Assembly (NCBI RefSeq): GCF_013744875.1
Contig: NZ_CP059399.1
Location: 3,844,001-3,908,000 of the forward strand
Length of the DNA: 64,000 bases
Direction of reading: 5' to 3'
Origin: Nocardia huaxiensis
Lineage (GTDB): Bacteria; Actinomycetota; Actinomycetes; Mycobacteriales; Mycobacteriaceae
A model generated the notes under the pieces. It did not search any database and was not told where the DNA came from. It worked only from the letters and a program-made list of their open reading frames with translations. Below, one piece after another: positions 8,491-17,464 of the stretch. Numbering within the stretch: position 1 is the first letter of the stretch; the number at the start of each line of letters is the position of its first letter. Made by a program: the position numbers and the translations under genes.

Positions 8491-9309
8491 ATGACGGTAC
8501 TCGACTCGATTCTCGACGGGGTCCGCGCGGATGTGGCCGCACGGGAAGCCCTCCTGGATTTCCAGGCAGTCAAGAAGGCCGCGGCGGCGGCCCCTTCGCC
8601 GCGTGACGGCAAGGCGGCCCTGCACTCGGACGGCATCGGCGTCATCGCCGAGGTGAAGCGGGCCAGCCCGTCCAAGGGCTCCCTGGCCGACATTCCGGAC
8701 CCGGCCGTCCTGGCCCGTGCGTACGAGGACGGCGGCGCGCGCATCATCAGCGTGCTCACCGAGGAGCGGCGCTTCAAGGGCTCGCTCGCGGATCTCGACG
8801 CGGTGCGCAAGGTCGTGGACATCCCGATCCTGCGCAAGGACTTCATTGTCGGCCCGTACCAGATCCACGAGGCCCGCGCGCACGGCGCGGACGTGATCCT
8901 GCTGATCGTGGCCGCCCTGGATCAGGACACGCTGTCGGCGCTCATCGACCGCACCGAATCGCTCGGCATGACCGCACTCGTCGAGGTGCACACCGAGGAG
9001 GAGGCCGACCGCGCCCTCGAGGCCGGCGCCACCGTGATCGGCGTGAACGCCCGCAATCTCAAGACCCTCGAGGTGGATCGGGATGTGTTCGCGCGCATCG
9101 CTCCCGGCCTGCCGTCGGACGTGATCCGCGTGGCCGAATCCGGCATTCGCGGCACCGCCGACCTGCTGGCCTACGCCGGCGCCGGCGCGGACGCCGTGCT
9201 CGTCGGCGAGGGCCTGGTGACCAGTGGAGACCCGCGCGCCGCGGTGGCCGAACTGGTGACCGCCGGAACCCATCCGTCCTGCCCCAAGCCGGTGCGCCGG
9301 GGTCGGTGA
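8491..9309 (+). CDS. trpC: Indole-3-glycerol phosphate synthase
   Basis: A 272-residue TIM barrel that cyclises carboxyphenylamino-deoxyribulose phosphate to indole-3-glycerol phosphate with loss of CO2 and water. Barrel signatures in order: [15 protein letters not shown] (catalytic Lys and phosphate-side residues), [23 protein letters not shown] (catalytic Lys), [38 protein letters not shown] and VLVGEGLV. It is mono-functional, without a fused PRAI domain. AGAAAGGA lies ten bases before ATG 8491. The 150-base gap from the membrane gene is the only real gap inside the cluster. The stop overlaps the trpB GTG. Confidence 0.97.
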   Translation: MTVLDSILDGVRADVAAREALLDFQAVKKAAAAAPSPRDGKAALHSDGIGVIAEVKRASPSKGSLADIPDPAVLARAYEDGGARIISVLTEERRFKGSLADLDAVRKVVDIPILRKDFIVGPYQIHEARAHGADVILLIVAALDQDTLSALIDRTESLGMTALVEVHTEEEADRALEAGATVIGVNARNLKTLEVDRDVFARIAPGLPSDVIRVAESGIRGTADLLAYAGAGADAVLVGEGLVTSGDPRAAVAELVTAGTHPSCPKPVRRGR

Positions 9310-10601
9310 AAGAACTGATGACGCAGACCAAGGACGCCCTCGGCAAGAACGCTTCGCTCCCGCGGATGAGCGAGGGCATCGCGAACAAATCGCACGAACC
9401 CGACCTCGGCGGCCACTTCGGCGTCTACGGCGGACGGCACGTGCCCGAGGCGCTCATGGCCGTGATCGAAGAGGTCACCGCCGAATACGACAAGTGCCGG
9501 GTCGACCCGAACTTCCTGGACGAGCTGGACCGCCTGCAGCGTGACTACACCGGGCGTCCCTCGCCGGTGTTCGAATGCAAGAACCTGGCCCAGCACGCCG
9601 GTGGCGCGCGCATCTTCCTCAAGCGGGAAGACCTGAACCACACCGGTTCTCACAAAATCAACAATGTGCTCGGGCAGGTGCTGCTGGCCAAGCGCATGGG
9701 CAAGACCCGCGTGATCGCGGAAACCGGTGCGGGACAGCACGGTGTCGCCACGGCCACCGCGTGCGCGCTGCTCGGCATCGAGTGCGTGATCTACATGGGC
9801 GCGGTCGACACCGCGCGGCAGGCGCTGAACGTGGCCCGCATGCGGCTGCTCGGCGCCGAAGTCGTCAGTGTGACAACGGGTTCGCAGACGCTGAAGGACG
9901 CCATCAACGAGGCGCTGCGCGACTGGGTCACCAATGCCGACCGCACCTACTACTGCTTCGGCACCGCTGCGGGCCCGCATCCGTTCCCGCTCATGGTGCG
10001 CGACTTCCAGCGTGTGGTGGGGCTGGAGGCGCGGGTGCAGATCCAGGCGCACGCCGGGCGGCTGCCCGACGCCGTAACCGCCTGTGTCGGTGGCGGGTCC
10101 AATGCCATCGGCATCTTCCACGCCTTCATCGACGATCCGGGCGTGCGGCTCATCGGTTACGAGGCCGCGGGCGACGGTGTCGAAACCGGTCGCCACGCCG
10201 CCACTTTCACCGGTGGCACGCCGGGCGCGTTCCAGGGCGCGTACTCGTACCTGCTGCAGGACGAGGACGGGCAGACCATCGAATCCCATTCCATCTCCGC
10301 GGGATTGGACTACCCGGGCGTCGGCCCGGAGCACGCCTACCTCAAGGACACCGGGCGGGCCGAGTACTACCCGATCACCGACACCGAGGCCATGGACGCG
10401 CTCATGCTGCTCTCGCGCGCCGAGGGCATCATCCCGGCCATCGAGTCGGCGCACGCGGTCGCGGGTGCGGTCAAGCTGGGTAAGGAATTGGGCGAGGGCG
10501 CAATCATTCTGGTGAGCCTGTCCGGTCGCGGCGACAAGGACATGGACACCGCCGCCCGCTGGTTCGGGCTGTTCGACAAGCCGGAGGAGCAAGCCCAGTG
10601 A
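9306..10601 (+). CDS. trpB: Tryptophan synthase beta subunit
   Basis: A 431-residue PLP enzyme condensing indole with serine to give tryptophan, in an alpha2-beta2 complex with TrpA. The N-terminal [15 protein letters not shown], the PLP-lysine motif [10 protein letters not shown] (Lys117), [12 protein letters not shown] and the phosphate-binding GGGSNAIG are all intact; [10 protein letters not shown] closes the protein. The GTG at 9306 overlaps the trpC stop (GTGA). An in-frame ATG at 9318 is an alternative; neither has a strong ribosome site, and coupling by re-initiation favours 9306. Confidence 0.97.
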   Translation: MKELMTQTKDALGKNASLPRMSEGIANKSHEPDLGGHFGVYGGRHVPEALMAVIEEVTAEYDKCRVDPNFLDELDRLQRDYTGRPSPVFECKNLAQHAGGARIFLKREDLNHTGSHKINNVLGQVLLAKRMGKTRVIAETGAGQHGVATATACALLGIECVIYMGAVDTARQALNVARMRLLGAEVVSVTTGSQTLKDAINEALRDWVTNADRTYYCFGTAAGPHPFPLMVRDFQRVVGLEARVQIQAHAGRLPDAVTACVGGGSNAIGIFHAFIDDPGVRLIGYEAAGDGVETGRHAATFTGGTPGAFQGAYSYLLQDEDGQTIESHSISAGLDYPGVGPEHAYLKDTGRAEYYPITDTEAMDALMLLSRAEGIIPAIESAHAVAGAVKLGKELGEGAIILVSLSGRGDKDMDTAARWFGLFDKPEEQAQ

Positions 10602-11398
10602 GCCAGCAGTCCCGACTCGCCAACACCTTCGCGGCCTGCCGCGAGGAGAACCGCGCCGCGCTCATCGGCTACCTGCCCGCCGGCTACCCGGATGTGCAGG
10701 GCTCCATCGACGTCTGCCGCACCATGGTCGAAAATGGTTGCGACATCATCGAAGTCGGCATCGCCTACTCCGATCCGGTGATGGACGGCCCCACCATCCA
10801 GCACGCCACCGAGCAGGCGCTCGCGAACGGCGTGCGGGTGCGCGACGTGTTCAAGGTCGTGGAGGCCATCTCCCAGGCCGGCGGCAAGGCCGTCGTCATG
10901 ACCTACTGGAACCCGGTGCTCAAGTACGGCGTCGACAGCTTCTCGCGTGACCTCGCGGCGGCGGGCGGCCTCGGACTCATCACCCCGAACCTGATCCCGG
11001 AAGAGGCCGACGACTGGTTCGTGGCGTCCTCCACGCACAACCTGGACCGCATCTTCCTGGTGGCTCCCTCCTCCACCGAAGAGCGTCTGGTGAAGACCCT
11101 CGAGGCCAGCCGCGGCTTCGTCTACGCGGCCTCCACCATGGGCGTCACCGGTGCACGCGATCAGGTGTCCTCGCTGGCCCCGGCCCTGTGCGCCCGCGTC
11201 CGCGCGCACTCCGACATCCCGATCGGCGTCGGCCTGGGTGTGCGCAGCGGCGCGCAGGCAGCCGAAATCGCCTCCTACGCAGACGGTGTCATCGTCGGCT
11301 CCGCCCTGGTGACCGCCGCAGGCGAGGGCCTGGGCGCGGTGGCCCAGCTGACCGAGGAACTCGCGCTGGGCGTGCGCTCGGCGACCGTCGCTTCCTGA
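10598..11398 (+). CDS. trpA: Tryptophan synthase alpha subunit
   Basis: A 266-residue TIM barrel cleaving indole-3-glycerol phosphate to indole and glyceraldehyde 3-phosphate; indole is channelled to TrpB. The catalytic Glu ([12 protein letters not shown], Glu52) and Asp (VMDGPTIQ, Asp63) are present, as are [31 protein letters not shown], and the phosphate-binding [11 protein letters not shown] and VIVGSALV. The GTG at 10598 overlaps the trpB stop and has GGAGGAG seven bases upstream. It is the last gene of the cluster, followed by a strong hairpin. Confidence 0.97.
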   Translation: MSQQSRLANTFAACREENRAALIGYLPAGYPDVQGSIDVCRTMVENGCDIIEVGIAYSDPVMDGPTIQHATEQALANGVRVRDVFKVVEAISQAGGKAVVMTYWNPVLKYGVDSFSRDLAAAGGLGLITPNLIPEEADDWFVASSTHNLDRIFLVAPSSTEERLVKTLEASRGFVYAASTMGVTGARDQVSSLAPALCARVRAHSDIPIGVGLGVRSGAQAAEIASYADGVIVGSALVTAAGEGLGAVAQLTEELALGVRSATVAS

Positions 11399-11414
11399 TT
11401 AGCTGAAAAGGTAA

Positions 11415-11442
11415 GGGCGCGCATCGAACTCGATGCGCGCCC
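11415..11442 (+). terminator. Terminator hairpin of the trp cluster
   Basis: Perfect 12-bp inverted repeat GGGCGCGCATCG with loop AACT, 16 bases after the trpA stop. There is no long T-run, which is common for actinobacterial terminators. Confidence 0.75.
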
Positions 11443-11459
11443 GTACCGTATGCCCCGGT

Positions 11460-11666
11460 ATGCGTAGCAATCTCTCCACCGCTCTCGCGATCGTGGCCGG
11501 TCTCGCGATCGTTGCGGGCTTCTACTTCCTGGGTCGGCTGCTGTCGATCAACCTGATCGGCATCATCGGGATCCTCTATGCGCTGACGATGGTGGGCGGG
11601 GGCATCCTGCGCTGGCGGCGCGGCCGTAAGGCAACCGATGGGCTAACGAACAGTTCGCCGCAGTAA
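11460..11666 (+). CDS. Small two-helix membrane protein
   Basis: A 68-residue protein with two hydrophobic helices (STALAIVAGLAIVAGFYFLG and LIGIIGILYALTMVGGGIL) joined by a short loop, then a basic segment LRWRRGRKATDG, giving a positive-inside hairpin topology. It begins 18 bases after the trp terminator and is followed by a short hairpin, so it is its own unit. TACCGT ten bases before the ATG could be its -10. No family recognised. Confidence 0.6.
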   Translation: MRSNLSTALAIVAGLAIVAGFYFLGRLLSINLIGIIGILYALTMVGGGILRWRRGRKATDGLTNSSPQ

Positions 11667-11667
11667 A

Positions 11668-11684
11668 ACCGCTTGTAGAGCGGT
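11668..11684 (+). terminator. Short hairpin after the small membrane gene
   Basis: ACCGCT-TGTAG-AGCGGT starts two bases after the stop codon, preceded by an A-run. A weak intrinsic terminator candidate. Confidence 0.4.
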
Positions 11685-11783
11685 ATTAGGCGTCATAGCG
11701 ACGCGGTTTGCGCATTCAGGCAATTCTCAGTTACGGTCGGGAACCGGCCCTCGACGATGAGGTCCCTCGACTGGGAGGCCGGA

Positions 11784-13151
11784 ATGCTCAGCATCCTCGC
11801 GCCCGCGCCCCACCGGGAGCGGTTGCCCGAGAAGGACATCGACCCGCTCTACAGGCGGCTGCGGTGGCAGATCTTCATCGGCATCTTCTTCGGCTATGCC
11901 GCCTACTATCTGGTCCGCAAGAACTTCGCGCTGGCCATCCCGTATCTGACGGGCGCGGAGGGTGATTCCGGGTACCACTACTCGAACGGCCAGATGGGCC
12001 TTGTGCTTTCGGCCATCTCGCTGGCGTACGGCATCTCCAAGTTCGTCATGGGCTCGGTGTCGGACCGCGCCAATCCGCGCGTGTTCCTGCCGCTGGGCCT
12101 GGTGCTGTCGGCGGCGGTCATGCTGTTCATGGGCTTCGTGGACTGGTCGACCTCGAGCGTGCTCGTCATGTGGCTGCTGCTGTTCGCGTGTGGCTGGTTC
12201 CAGGGCATGGGCTGGCCGCCCTCGGGTCGCACCATGGTGCACTGGTGGTCGCAGAAGGAGCGCGGCACCATCGTGTCGGTCTGGAACACCGCGCACAATG
12301 TCGGCGGTGGCCTGCCGCCGCTGCTGTTCCTGCTCGGCATGGCCTGGTTCCACGACTGGCGTTCGGCCTTCTACATGCCGGCGTTCTGCGCGATCGTGGT
12401 GGCCGTCATCGCCTACCTCCTCATGCGCGACACCCCGCAGTCGGTGGGCCTGCCGCCGGTCGAGGAGTACAAGAACGACTACCCGCCGGACTATTCGGCC
12501 AAGGACGAGATCGAGCTGACGGCGAAGGAGATCTTCACCCGCTACATCCTGCCGAACAAGCTGCTCTGGTTCATCGCGCTCGCGAACGTCTTCGTCTACC
12601 TCGTGCGCTACGGCGTGCTGGACTGGTCGCCGACCTTCCTGCGCGTGGAGAAGGGCTTCAGCCTCGACAAGTCCTCGTGGTCGTATTTCCTCTACGAGTA
12701 CGCCGGCATCCCCGGCACGCTGCTCGCAGGATGGATGTCGGACAAGGTGTTTCGCGGTAATCGCGGCGCCACGGGTGTGTTCTTCATGATCCTGGTGACC
12801 ATCGCCGTCGGACTGTTCTGGTGGACCACCAGCCCCGGCCTGATCATGATCTGCATGATCACGATCGGCTTCCTCATCTACGGCCCGGTCATGCTGATCG
12901 GCCTGCACGCGCTCGAATTGGTCTCGAAGAAGGCCGCGGGCACCGCCGCCGGCTTCACCGGACTGTTCGGCTACCTGCTCGGTTCGGTCGCCGCCAGCGC
13001 CGTCATCGGCTACATCGTCGACCACCTCGGCTGGAACTGGGGCTTCGGGCTGCTGTTCGCGGGATCCATCGCCGCGGTGCTGCTTCTGCTGCTCACCACG
13101 GTCACCGAGAACAAACACAAGGAGCAACTGGAGTTGGCCGAAGCCAAGTAG
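11784..13151 (+). CDS. glpT: Organophosphate:phosphate antiporter, GlpT family (glycerol-3-phosphate transporter)
   Basis: A 455-residue MFS transporter with 12 predicted helices. The N-terminus ([20 protein letters not shown] then [20 protein letters not shown]) and [14 protein letters not shown] are diagnostic of the GlpT/UhpT organophosphate antiporter family; [19 protein letters not shown] is the conserved loop between helices 4 and 5. The start is ATG 11784, five bases after GGGAGG and coinciding with the family N-terminus, rather than the earlier ATG 11757. Exchange of glycerol-3-phosphate for phosphate is the likely role; UhpC-like sensing or another sugar phosphate cannot be excluded. 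Confidence 0.85.
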   Translation: MLSILAPAPHRERLPEKDIDPLYRRLRWQIFIGIFFGYAAYYLVRKNFALAIPYLTGAEGDSGYHYSNGQMGLVLSAISLAYGISKFVMGSVSDRANPRVFLPLGLVLSAAVMLFMGFVDWSTSSVLVMWLLLFACGWFQGMGWPPSGRTMVHWWSQKERGTIVSVWNTAHNVGGGLPPLLFLLGMAWFHDWRSAFYMPAFCAIVVAVIAYLLMRDTPQSVGLPPVEEYKNDYPPDYSAKDEIELTAKEIFTRYILPNKLLWFIALANVFVYLVRYGVLDWSPTFLRVEKGFSLDKSSWSYFLYEYAGIPGTLLAGWMSDKVFRGNRGATGVFFMILVTIAVGLFWWTTSPGLIMICMITIGFLIYGPVMLIGLHALELVSKKAAGTAAGFTGLFGYLLGSVAASAVIGYIVDHLGWNWGFGLLFAGSIAAVLLLLLTTVTENKHKEQLELAEAK

Positions 13152-13165
13152 CCGCGGACTTCCGC

Positions 13166-13171
13166 TAAGTT
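13166..13171 (+). promoter_or_regulatory. -10 element, leaderless lgt
   Basis: TAAGTT six bases before the GTG start of lgt in the 26-bp gap after the antiporter gene; no ribosome-binding site is visible. Confidence 0.35.
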
Positions 13172-13177
13172 GGCACC

Positions 13178-14338
13178 GTGACCAACGTGCTGGCCTACAT
13201 TCCCAGTCCACCTCGCGGCGTCTGGTACATCGGGGGATTCCCGTTGCGCGCCTACGCCCTGTTCATCATTCTCGGCATCATCGCCGCCATCTGGTGGGGC
13301 GAGAAGCGGTGGCAGCAGCGCGGCGGGCAGTCCGGCATGGTGCTCGACGTGGCCATGTTCGCGGTGCCGTTCGGGTTGATCGGTGGCCGGCTGTATCACG
13401 TGGCCACCGACTGGCAGAAGTACTTCGGCGCGAACGCCAAGCCGGATGCGCACTGGTGGGCCATCTGGGAGGGCGGCCTCGGCATCTGGGGCGCGGTGCT
13501 GCTGGGTGCGGTGGGCGCCTGGATCGGCTGCCGGGTGTATCGAATTCCCTTGCCTGCCTTCGGTGATGCCATTGCGCCGGGCATTCTGCTGGCGCAGGGC
13601 ATCGGGCGGCTGGGCAACTACTTCAATCAGGAGTTGTACGGGCGCGAGACCACGCTGCCGTGGGGTCTGGAGATCTACACCCGCGTCGATCCGGGCACCG
13701 GGCGGCCTTCGCCGATGAACGGCGTGTCCAATGACGTGGTCGAGAAGATCGTGCAGCCGACCTTCCTGTACGAGCTGCTGTGGAACCTGCTGGGCGTGGC
13801 GATCCTGATCTACGTGGACCGCAAGTTCCGCATCGGGCACGGGCGGTTGTTCGCGCTGTACGTGGCCATCTACTGCTTCGGCCGGTTCTTCGTGGAGCTG
13901 CTGCGCGACGACGAGGCCACGCAGATCGCGGGCATCCGGATCAACTCGTTCACCTCGGCGATCGTATTCCTGGGCGCTGTCGCCTATTTCCTGTTCGCGA
14001 CCAAGGGGCGGGAGACCGCCGAGCAGGTGCGGGCGGGCGTCGAGCGGCCGTGGCCGTGGCAGTTCGCGCAGCTGCGCGCCTACGGTGCGGCGGGAAGCGC
14101 TGCGGCCGTGGCGGAATCGGCCTCGGCCACCACCGAGACCGACGGCGACGAGACAGAAGCGGCGGATCCGGACGAGACGAAGGCCGCGGACGACGAGGAC
14201 TCGGATGCCGAGGATCCGAAGCCCGGCGACGCGAAGTCCGGGGCCGCCAAGGCCGACGAGGCGAAGGCCGCCGACGAGTCGGAGCCCGCAGCGCTGACCA
14301 AGTCCGACTCCGGCGAGTCGGGTAAAGCCGAGTCCTGA
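13178..14338 (+). CDS. lgt: Prolipoprotein diacylglyceryl transferase with acidic C-terminal tail
   Basis: A 386-residue membrane enzyme that transfers diacylglycerol from phosphatidylglycerol to the lipobox cysteine of prolipoproteins. Residues 1-285 form the conserved seven-helix core: LRAYALFIILGI, GGRLYHVATDW (catalytic His region), WEGGLGIWGAV, AQGIGRLGNYFNQELYG (Lgt signature), PTFLYELLWN, GRFFVELLRDD. Residues about 305-386 are a low-complexity Ala/Glu/Asp/Lys tail, absent from most bacterial Lgt (usually 260-300 aa) but common in Mycobacteriales. Start GTG 13178 follows TAAGTT by six bases. Its substrates are encoded nearby: the lipoproteins at 14479, 23409 and 38709 all have lipoboxes. 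Confidence 0.96.
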   Translation: MTNVLAYIPSPPRGVWYIGGFPLRAYALFIILGIIAAIWWGEKRWQQRGGQSGMVLDVAMFAVPFGLIGGRLYHVATDWQKYFGANAKPDAHWWAIWEGGLGIWGAVLLGAVGAWIGCRVYRIPLPAFGDAIAPGILLAQGIGRLGNYFNQELYGRETTLPWGLEIYTRVDPGTGRPSPMNGVSNDVVEKIVQPTFLYELLWNLLGVAILIYVDRKFRIGHGRLFALYVAIYCFGRFFVELLRDDEATQIAGIRINSFTSAIVFLGAVAYFLFATKGRETAEQVRAGVERPWPWQFAQLRAYGAAGSAAAVAESASATTETDGDETEAADPDETKAADDEDSDAEDPKPGDAKSGAAKADEAKAADESEPAALTKSDSGESGKAES

Positions 14339-14348
14339 CGTTCCGCCT

Positions 14349-14394
14349 ATCATCACGTCGCGGTCAGCACAAGATTTGCGCGCGACGTGATGAT
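14349..14394. promoter_or_regulatory. Long inverted repeat between lgt and the amino-acid ABC genes
   Basis: Perfect 14-bp arms (ATCATCACGTCGCG and its complement) separated by 18 bases. It starts 11 bases after lgt and ends 85 bases before the next gene. It may be the lgt terminator, but there is no T-tract and the arms are 32 bp centre to centre (about three helical turns), so a two-site operator is also possible. Confidence 0.5.
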
Positions 14395-14478
14395 TGCTGT
14401 CCTGTCCAGTTTGTTTACGGCGTACCCTGTACCGGTTGTCTGTCGCGTGGCCGGTCCACGCTCGAGGAGAGGTGTTCC

Positions 14479-15234
14479 GTGCGTCGTCGTAAGCTTTTCG
14501 CCGCCGTGCTCGCTGTGGCTGCCACCGTCGGACTGGCCGCCTGCGGCAGCAATGACGACCCCAATGTCCTGAAGGTCGGCACCGAGGGCACCTACTCGCC
14601 GTACTCCTACCAGGACAACGGCCAGCTCACCGGCTACGACGTCGAGGTCATCAAGGCCGTCGGCGACAAGATCGGCCGCAAGGTCGAATTCGTGCAGACC
14701 CCGTGGGACGCCATCTTCGCCGGGCTCGAGTCCAAGCGCTTCGATCTGGTCGCCAACCAGGTGACCATCAATCCCGAACGCGAGCAGAAGTATTCGCTGT
14801 CGCAGCCGTACACCACCTCCGAGGGTGTCATCATCACCAAGACCGGCAATACCGCCATCAAGACGCTGGCCGATCTGAGCGGCAAGACCTGCGCCCAGTC
14901 CACCACCAGCAACTGGTCGAAGGTCGCCTCCGGCGCGGGCTGCAAGGTCGAGGGCGTCGAAGGTTTCGTGCAGGCCATCCAGCTGCTCAAGACCGGTCGC
15001 GTGGACGCCTCGGTCAATGATTCGCTCGCGGTCGCCGACTACACCACCAAGAACGGCCAGGGTGATGTGCAGGTCGCCGGCAAGACCGGTGAGACCAGCA
15101 AGATGGCCTTCGCCGCCCGCAAGGATTCGCAGGCGCTGACCGACCAGATCAACAAGGCCCTCGACGAACTGCGCGCCGACGGCACCCTGGCGCGGATCTC
15201 CGAGAAGTACTTCGGATACGACGTCAGCAAGTGA
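14479..15234 (+). CDS. Amino-acid ABC transporter substrate-binding lipoprotein
   Basis: A 251-residue family-3 solute-binding protein. Signal peptide with lipobox VGLAAC (Cys near residue 21) anchors it to the membrane outer face. The two-lobed domain starts at LKVGTEGTYSPYSYQDNGQL and contains GYDVEVIKAVGDKIGRKVEF, FDLVANQVTINPERE and the second-lobe ASVNDSLAVADY. The ligand is a polar amino acid; resemblance to cystine-binding (TcyA-like) proteins is suggestive only. Start GTG 14479 follows GGAGAGG. The permease gene begins seven bases downstream, but no ATPase gene follows. Confidence 0.88.
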   Translation: MRRRKLFAAVLAVAATVGLAACGSNDDPNVLKVGTEGTYSPYSYQDNGQLTGYDVEVIKAVGDKIGRKVEFVQTPWDAIFAGLESKRFDLVANQVTINPEREQKYSLSQPYTTSEGVIITKTGNTAIKTLADLSGKTCAQSTTSNWSKVASGAGCKVEGVEGFVQAIQLLKTGRVDASVNDSLAVADYTTKNGQGDVQVAGKTGETSKMAFAARKDSQALTDQINKALDELRADGTLARISEKYFGYDVSK

Positions 15235-15241
15235 TCTCCGG

Positions 15242-15934
15242 ATGCTGAACGCCATCCAGGACTTCTTCCACGGCCCCACCTGGGAGCTCATCGAGCGCAA
15301 TCTCGTGCCCATGCTGCGGGCCACCGTGGAGATGACGCTGCCGCTCACCGCGATCAGCTTCGCCATCGGATTGGTCATCGCGCTGTTCGTCGCGCTGGCC
15401 CGCATGTCGAAGCTGTGGCCGGTGTCGGCGGCGGCACGGTTCTACATCTCGATCATTCGCGGCACCCCTTTGCTGGTGCAGCTGTTCATCGTGTTCTATG
15501 CGCTGCCGCAGTTCCAGATCGTCATCGATCCGTTCCCGGCCGCCGTCATCGCCTTCAGCCTCAATGTGGGCGGCTATGCGGCGGAAGTCATTCGCGCGGC
15601 GATTCTTTCGGTGGCGCACGGGCAGTGGGAAGCCTCGTACGCGGTCGGCATGAGCTACGCGCAAACCCTGCGGTTGATCATTCTCCCGCAGGCGTCGCGC
15701 ATTGCTGTTCCGCCGCTGTCGAATACGTTGATCTCGCTCGTGAAGGACACCTCACTGGCGTCCACGATCCTCGTGACGGAGTTGCTGCGCACCGCCCAGC
15801 TGGCCGCCGCACCCACATTCGACTTCTTCGCGCTCTACGGCGTCGCGGCGATCTACTACTGGGTGATCTGCCTGATCCTGGGCTTCGGGCAAACCCGGCT
15901 GGAGACCCGCCTGGCCCGCCACGTCGCCCGCTGA
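15242..15934 (+). CDS. Amino-acid ABC transporter permease
   Basis: A 230-residue HisM/GlnP-type permease with five predicted helices (MTLPLTAISFAIGLVIALFV first). The EAA loop that docks the ATPase is present (EASYAVGMSYAQTLRLIILPQA), as are ISIIRGTPLLVQLF and VGGYAAEVIRAAI. It forms a pair with the preceding lipoprotein. The partner ATPase is not encoded here; the gene is followed by pyk. It could use the ATPase of the complete operon at 38.7-41.4 kb or one elsewhere. Confidence 0.9.
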   Translation: MLNAIQDFFHGPTWELIERNLVPMLRATVEMTLPLTAISFAIGLVIALFVALARMSKLWPVSAAARFYISIIRGTPLLVQLFIVFYALPQFQIVIDPFPAAVIAFSLNVGGYAAEVIRAAILSVAHGQWEASYAVGMSYAQTLRLIILPQASRIAVPPLSNTLISLVKDTSLASTILVTELLRTAQLAAAPTFDFFALYGVAAIYYWVICLILGFGQTRLETRLARHVAR

Positions 15935-16011
15935 CCGGCTGTTTGTTGAACGGAATGTGTATATCTTTCCGAAGTGCGTGTGCCCGTTCAGCGGGACATA
16001 TGTCACAGGTC

Positions 16012-16017
16012 TAGGGT
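16012..16017 (+). promoter_or_regulatory. -10 element, leaderless pyk
   Basis: TAGGGT seven bases before GTG 16025. The spacing favours the GTG over the adjacent ATG 16028 as start codon. Confidence 0.5.
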
Positions 16018-16024
16018 TGTCCAC

Positions 16025-17446
16025 GTGATGCGACGGACGAAGATTGTGTGCACTCTCGGACCAGCTGTGTCGTCCGAGGACCGAATTCGTGAACTCGTCG
16101 AGAGCGGTATGGACGTGGCGCGGCTGAACTTCAGCCACGGCGAGCACTCCGACCACGCGGAGAATTACAAGAAGGTGCGCGCGGCCAGTGATCATCTGGG
16201 TCGCGCCGTCGGCATTCTGGCCGATCTGCAGGGCCCCAAGATCCGGCTCGGCCGGTTCATCGAGGGCAAGACCGTATGGGCGACGGGTGAGGAAATCCGC
16301 ATCACCGTCGACGACGTCGAAGGCACCCACGACCGCGTCTCGACCACCTACAAGGAACTGGCCAAGGACGCCAAGGCCGGCGACCGGCTGCTCGTCGACG
16401 ACGGCAAGGTCGGGCTGACCGTGATCCGCGTCGACGGCAACGATGTCGTGTGCCGCGTGACCGAGGGCGGCCCGGTCTCCAACAACAAGGGCGTTTCGCT
16501 GCCGGGCATGGACGTGTCCGTTCCGGCCCTGTCCGACAAGGACATCGAAGACCTGAAGTTCGCGCTCGCACTGGGCGTCGACTTCATCGCGCTGTCGTTC
16601 GTGCGCTCGCCGTCGGATGTCGAGCTGGTGCACGAGATCATGGATCAGGCCGGGCGACGCGTGCCGGTGATCGGCAAGCTCGAAAAGCCGGAAGCCATCG
16701 ACAATCTGGAGGCCATCGTGCTGGCCTTCGACGCGGTCATGGTGGCGCGTGGCGACCTGGGTGTGGAACTTCCCCTCGAGCAGGTGCCGCTGGTGCAGAA
16801 GCGCGCGATCCAGATGGCGCGCGAGAACGCCAAGCCGGTCATCGTGGCCACCCAGATGCTGGAATCCATGATCACCAACTCGCGCCCGACCCGCGCCGAG
16901 GCCTCCGACGTGGCGAACGCGGTGCTCGACGGCGCGGACGCGGTCATGCTCTCGGGTGAGACCTCCGTCGGCGAATACCCGATCGAGGCCGTGCGCACCA
17001 TGGCCCGCATCGTGCACGCCGTGGAATCCGAATCCTCCACGCGGGTACCGCCTTTGACCCACGTGCCGCGCACCAAGCGCGGCGTCATCTCCTACGCCGC
17101 CCGCGATATCGGCGAGCGGCTCAATGCCAAGGCGCTGGTCGCGTTCACGCAGTCCGGTGACACGGTGCGCCGCCTGGCGCGGCTGCACACCCCGCTGCCG
17201 CTGCTGGCCTTCACACCGCAGGCGGAGATCCGCAGCCAGCTCGCATTGACCTGGGGCACCGAGACTTTCATCGTGCCGCCGGTCAAGGACACCGACGAGA
17301 TGATCCATCAGGTCGACAATGCGCTGCTGTCCATCGGGCGCTACAACAAAGGCGACCTCGTGGTCATCGTGGCCGGCTCGCCGCCGGGTACTGTCGGTTC
17401 CACCAATCTGATCCACGTGCACCGGATCGGCGAAGAGGACCACTAG
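16025..17446 (+). CDS. pyk: Pyruvate kinase
   Basis: A 473-residue glycolytic enzyme transferring phosphate from phosphoenolpyruvate to ADP. RRTKIVCTLGPA opens the barrel; MDVARLNFSHGEHSDH, DLQGPKIRLGRF (B-domain entry), the active-site Lys in VIGKLEKPEAIDN, VARGDLGVELPLEQVP, ATQMLESMI (catalytic Thr region) and DAVMLSGETSVGEYP follow; the C-terminal regulatory domain ends the protein. Length equals the M. tuberculosis enzyme (472). GTG 16025 is chosen because TAGGGT lies seven bases upstream and no ribosome site exists; ATG 16028 differs by one residue. tesB follows after 18 bases. Confidence 0.96.
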   Translation: MMRRTKIVCTLGPAVSSEDRIRELVESGMDVARLNFSHGEHSDHAENYKKVRAASDHLGRAVGILADLQGPKIRLGRFIEGKTVWATGEEIRITVDDVEGTHDRVSTTYKELAKDAKAGDRLLVDDGKVGLTVIRVDGNDVVCRVTEGGPVSNNKGVSLPGMDVSVPALSDKDIEDLKFALALGVDFIALSFVRSPSDVELVHEIMDQAGRRVPVIGKLEKPEAIDNLEAIVLAFDAVMVARGDLGVELPLEQVPLVQKRAIQMARENAKPVIVATQMLESMITNSRPTRAEASDVANAVLDGADAVMLSGETSVGEYPIEAVRTMARIVHAVESESSTRVPPLTHVPRTKRGVISYAARDIGERLNAKALVAFTQSGDTVRRLARLHTPLPLLAFTPQAEIRSQLALTWGTETFIVPPVKDTDEMIHQVDNALLSIGRYNKGDLVVIVAGSPPGTVGSTNLIHVHRIGEEDH

Positions 17447-17464
17447 AACGAGGAGGACCACCGG

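Noticed and set aside
11757..11783. Earlier ATG start of the GlpT-family gene
   Set aside because: The ATG at 11784 has a GGGAGG site and matches the family N-terminus (MLSI...).
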